From positions 1,860,001-1,924,000 of the forward strand of contig NZ_AP025510.1 in NCBI RefSeq assembly GCF_024347635.1: DNA of 64,000 nt, written 5' to 3'. Shown here in pieces: positions 63,884-64,000 of the stretch. Every line of letters starts with the position of its first letter. Position 1 is the stretch's first letter. The notes under the pieces are model-generated. The model worked only from the letters and a program-made list of their open reading frames with translations, was not told the DNA's origin and searched no databases. The position numbers and the translations under genes are program-made. Origin of the DNA: Vibrio tasmaniensis. Lineage in GTDB: Bacteria; Pseudomonadota; Gammaproteobacteria; Enterobacterales; Vibrionaceae.

Positions 63884-64000
63884 TTAACTCATCGAGTGAA
63901 GCCCAATCATATTACCTTCCGTATCGCTCACTACACTGATAAAGCCATGCTCACCGATGTCCATTTTTGGCACTTGTAACGTACCGCCATTGGCCGCCGC
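63884..64000 (-). CDS. VOC (glyoxalase/bleomycin-resistance) family protein, partial
   Basis: The final 38 codons plus stop, read on the minus strand, encode GGTLQVPKMDIGEHGF and DTEGNMIGLHS, the typical C-terminal strand pair of VOC-family metalloproteins. The 5' part lies beyond the window. The exact function cannot be given. Convergent with carS. Confidence 0.75.
   Translation of the reverse strand, partial: AAANGGTLQVPKMDIGEHGFISVVSDTEGNMIGLHSMS

Overview
The window looks like a stretch of the main chromosome of a marine Vibrio, probably near the V. splendidus clade. That rests on protein resemblance and on blocks of gene order recalled from V. cholerae and E. coli: serC / histidine kinase / TfoX; grxA next to ybjL; fadE next to a PsrA-type TetR regulator; bcr-rsuA divergent from radD; PepSY / CarR / CarS. 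Species-level placement is inference. Coding density is high, base composition is even, and I see no tRNA, rRNA, CRISPR array, prophage or integron.

Layout. 0.4-8 kb: a small membrane protein, a MocR-type regulator, an HD-GYP protein and a large metzincin-like lipoprotein. 8-16.3 kb: aspartate aminotransferase, a beta-barrel protein, a CNB-CBS-DUF294 protein coupled to a DnaQ-like exonuclease, a MOSC protein, serC and a DUF945 protein. 16.4-22.8 kb: a histidine kinase with a degenerate receiver plus a stand-alone receiver, an outer-membrane protein, the competence regulator TfoX with a structured leader, an HDOD protein and the lysine exporter LysO. 23-28 kb: panP, hexR and an iron-dependent alcohol dehydrogenase. 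28.4-38.2 kb: grxA, an IS3-family element, ybjL, fabV, an IS50-like IS4-family element, fadE and a psrA-like gene. 38.6-44.6 kb: a VCBS-repeat type I-secreted adhesin divergent from a TolC-type channel and an OmpA-like lipoprotein. 45-64 kb: nhaA, an Att/Lol-like ABC exporter operon, a MATE pump, a DUF2867 protein, bcr-DUF2913, rsuA, radD, a GGDEF-EAL protein, the PepSY-carR-carS operon and the end of a VOC-family gene.

Most notable: two unrelated insertion sequences, about 3.5 kb apart, each sit in the loop of a host intrinsic terminator (grxA's and fadE's), and each carries its own terminator hairpin just inside its left end. The IS50-like element has Tn5-type asymmetric ends (DnaA-box end and GATC end), paired GATC sites before the transposase, and a Met where Tn5 starts its inhibitor. 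Other signals are a TfoX leader with a CRP site and a helix that hides the Shine-Dalgarno, an adhesin with a TAAG LapG-type cleavage site but no inner-membrane pump nearby, and an orphan terminator that may mark a small RNA.

Cyclic-di-GMP is a recurring theme: an HD-GYP protein, a GGDEF-EAL protein and a Lap-type adhesin whose release would be c-di-GMP controlled if LapD/LapG exist elsewhere in the genome.
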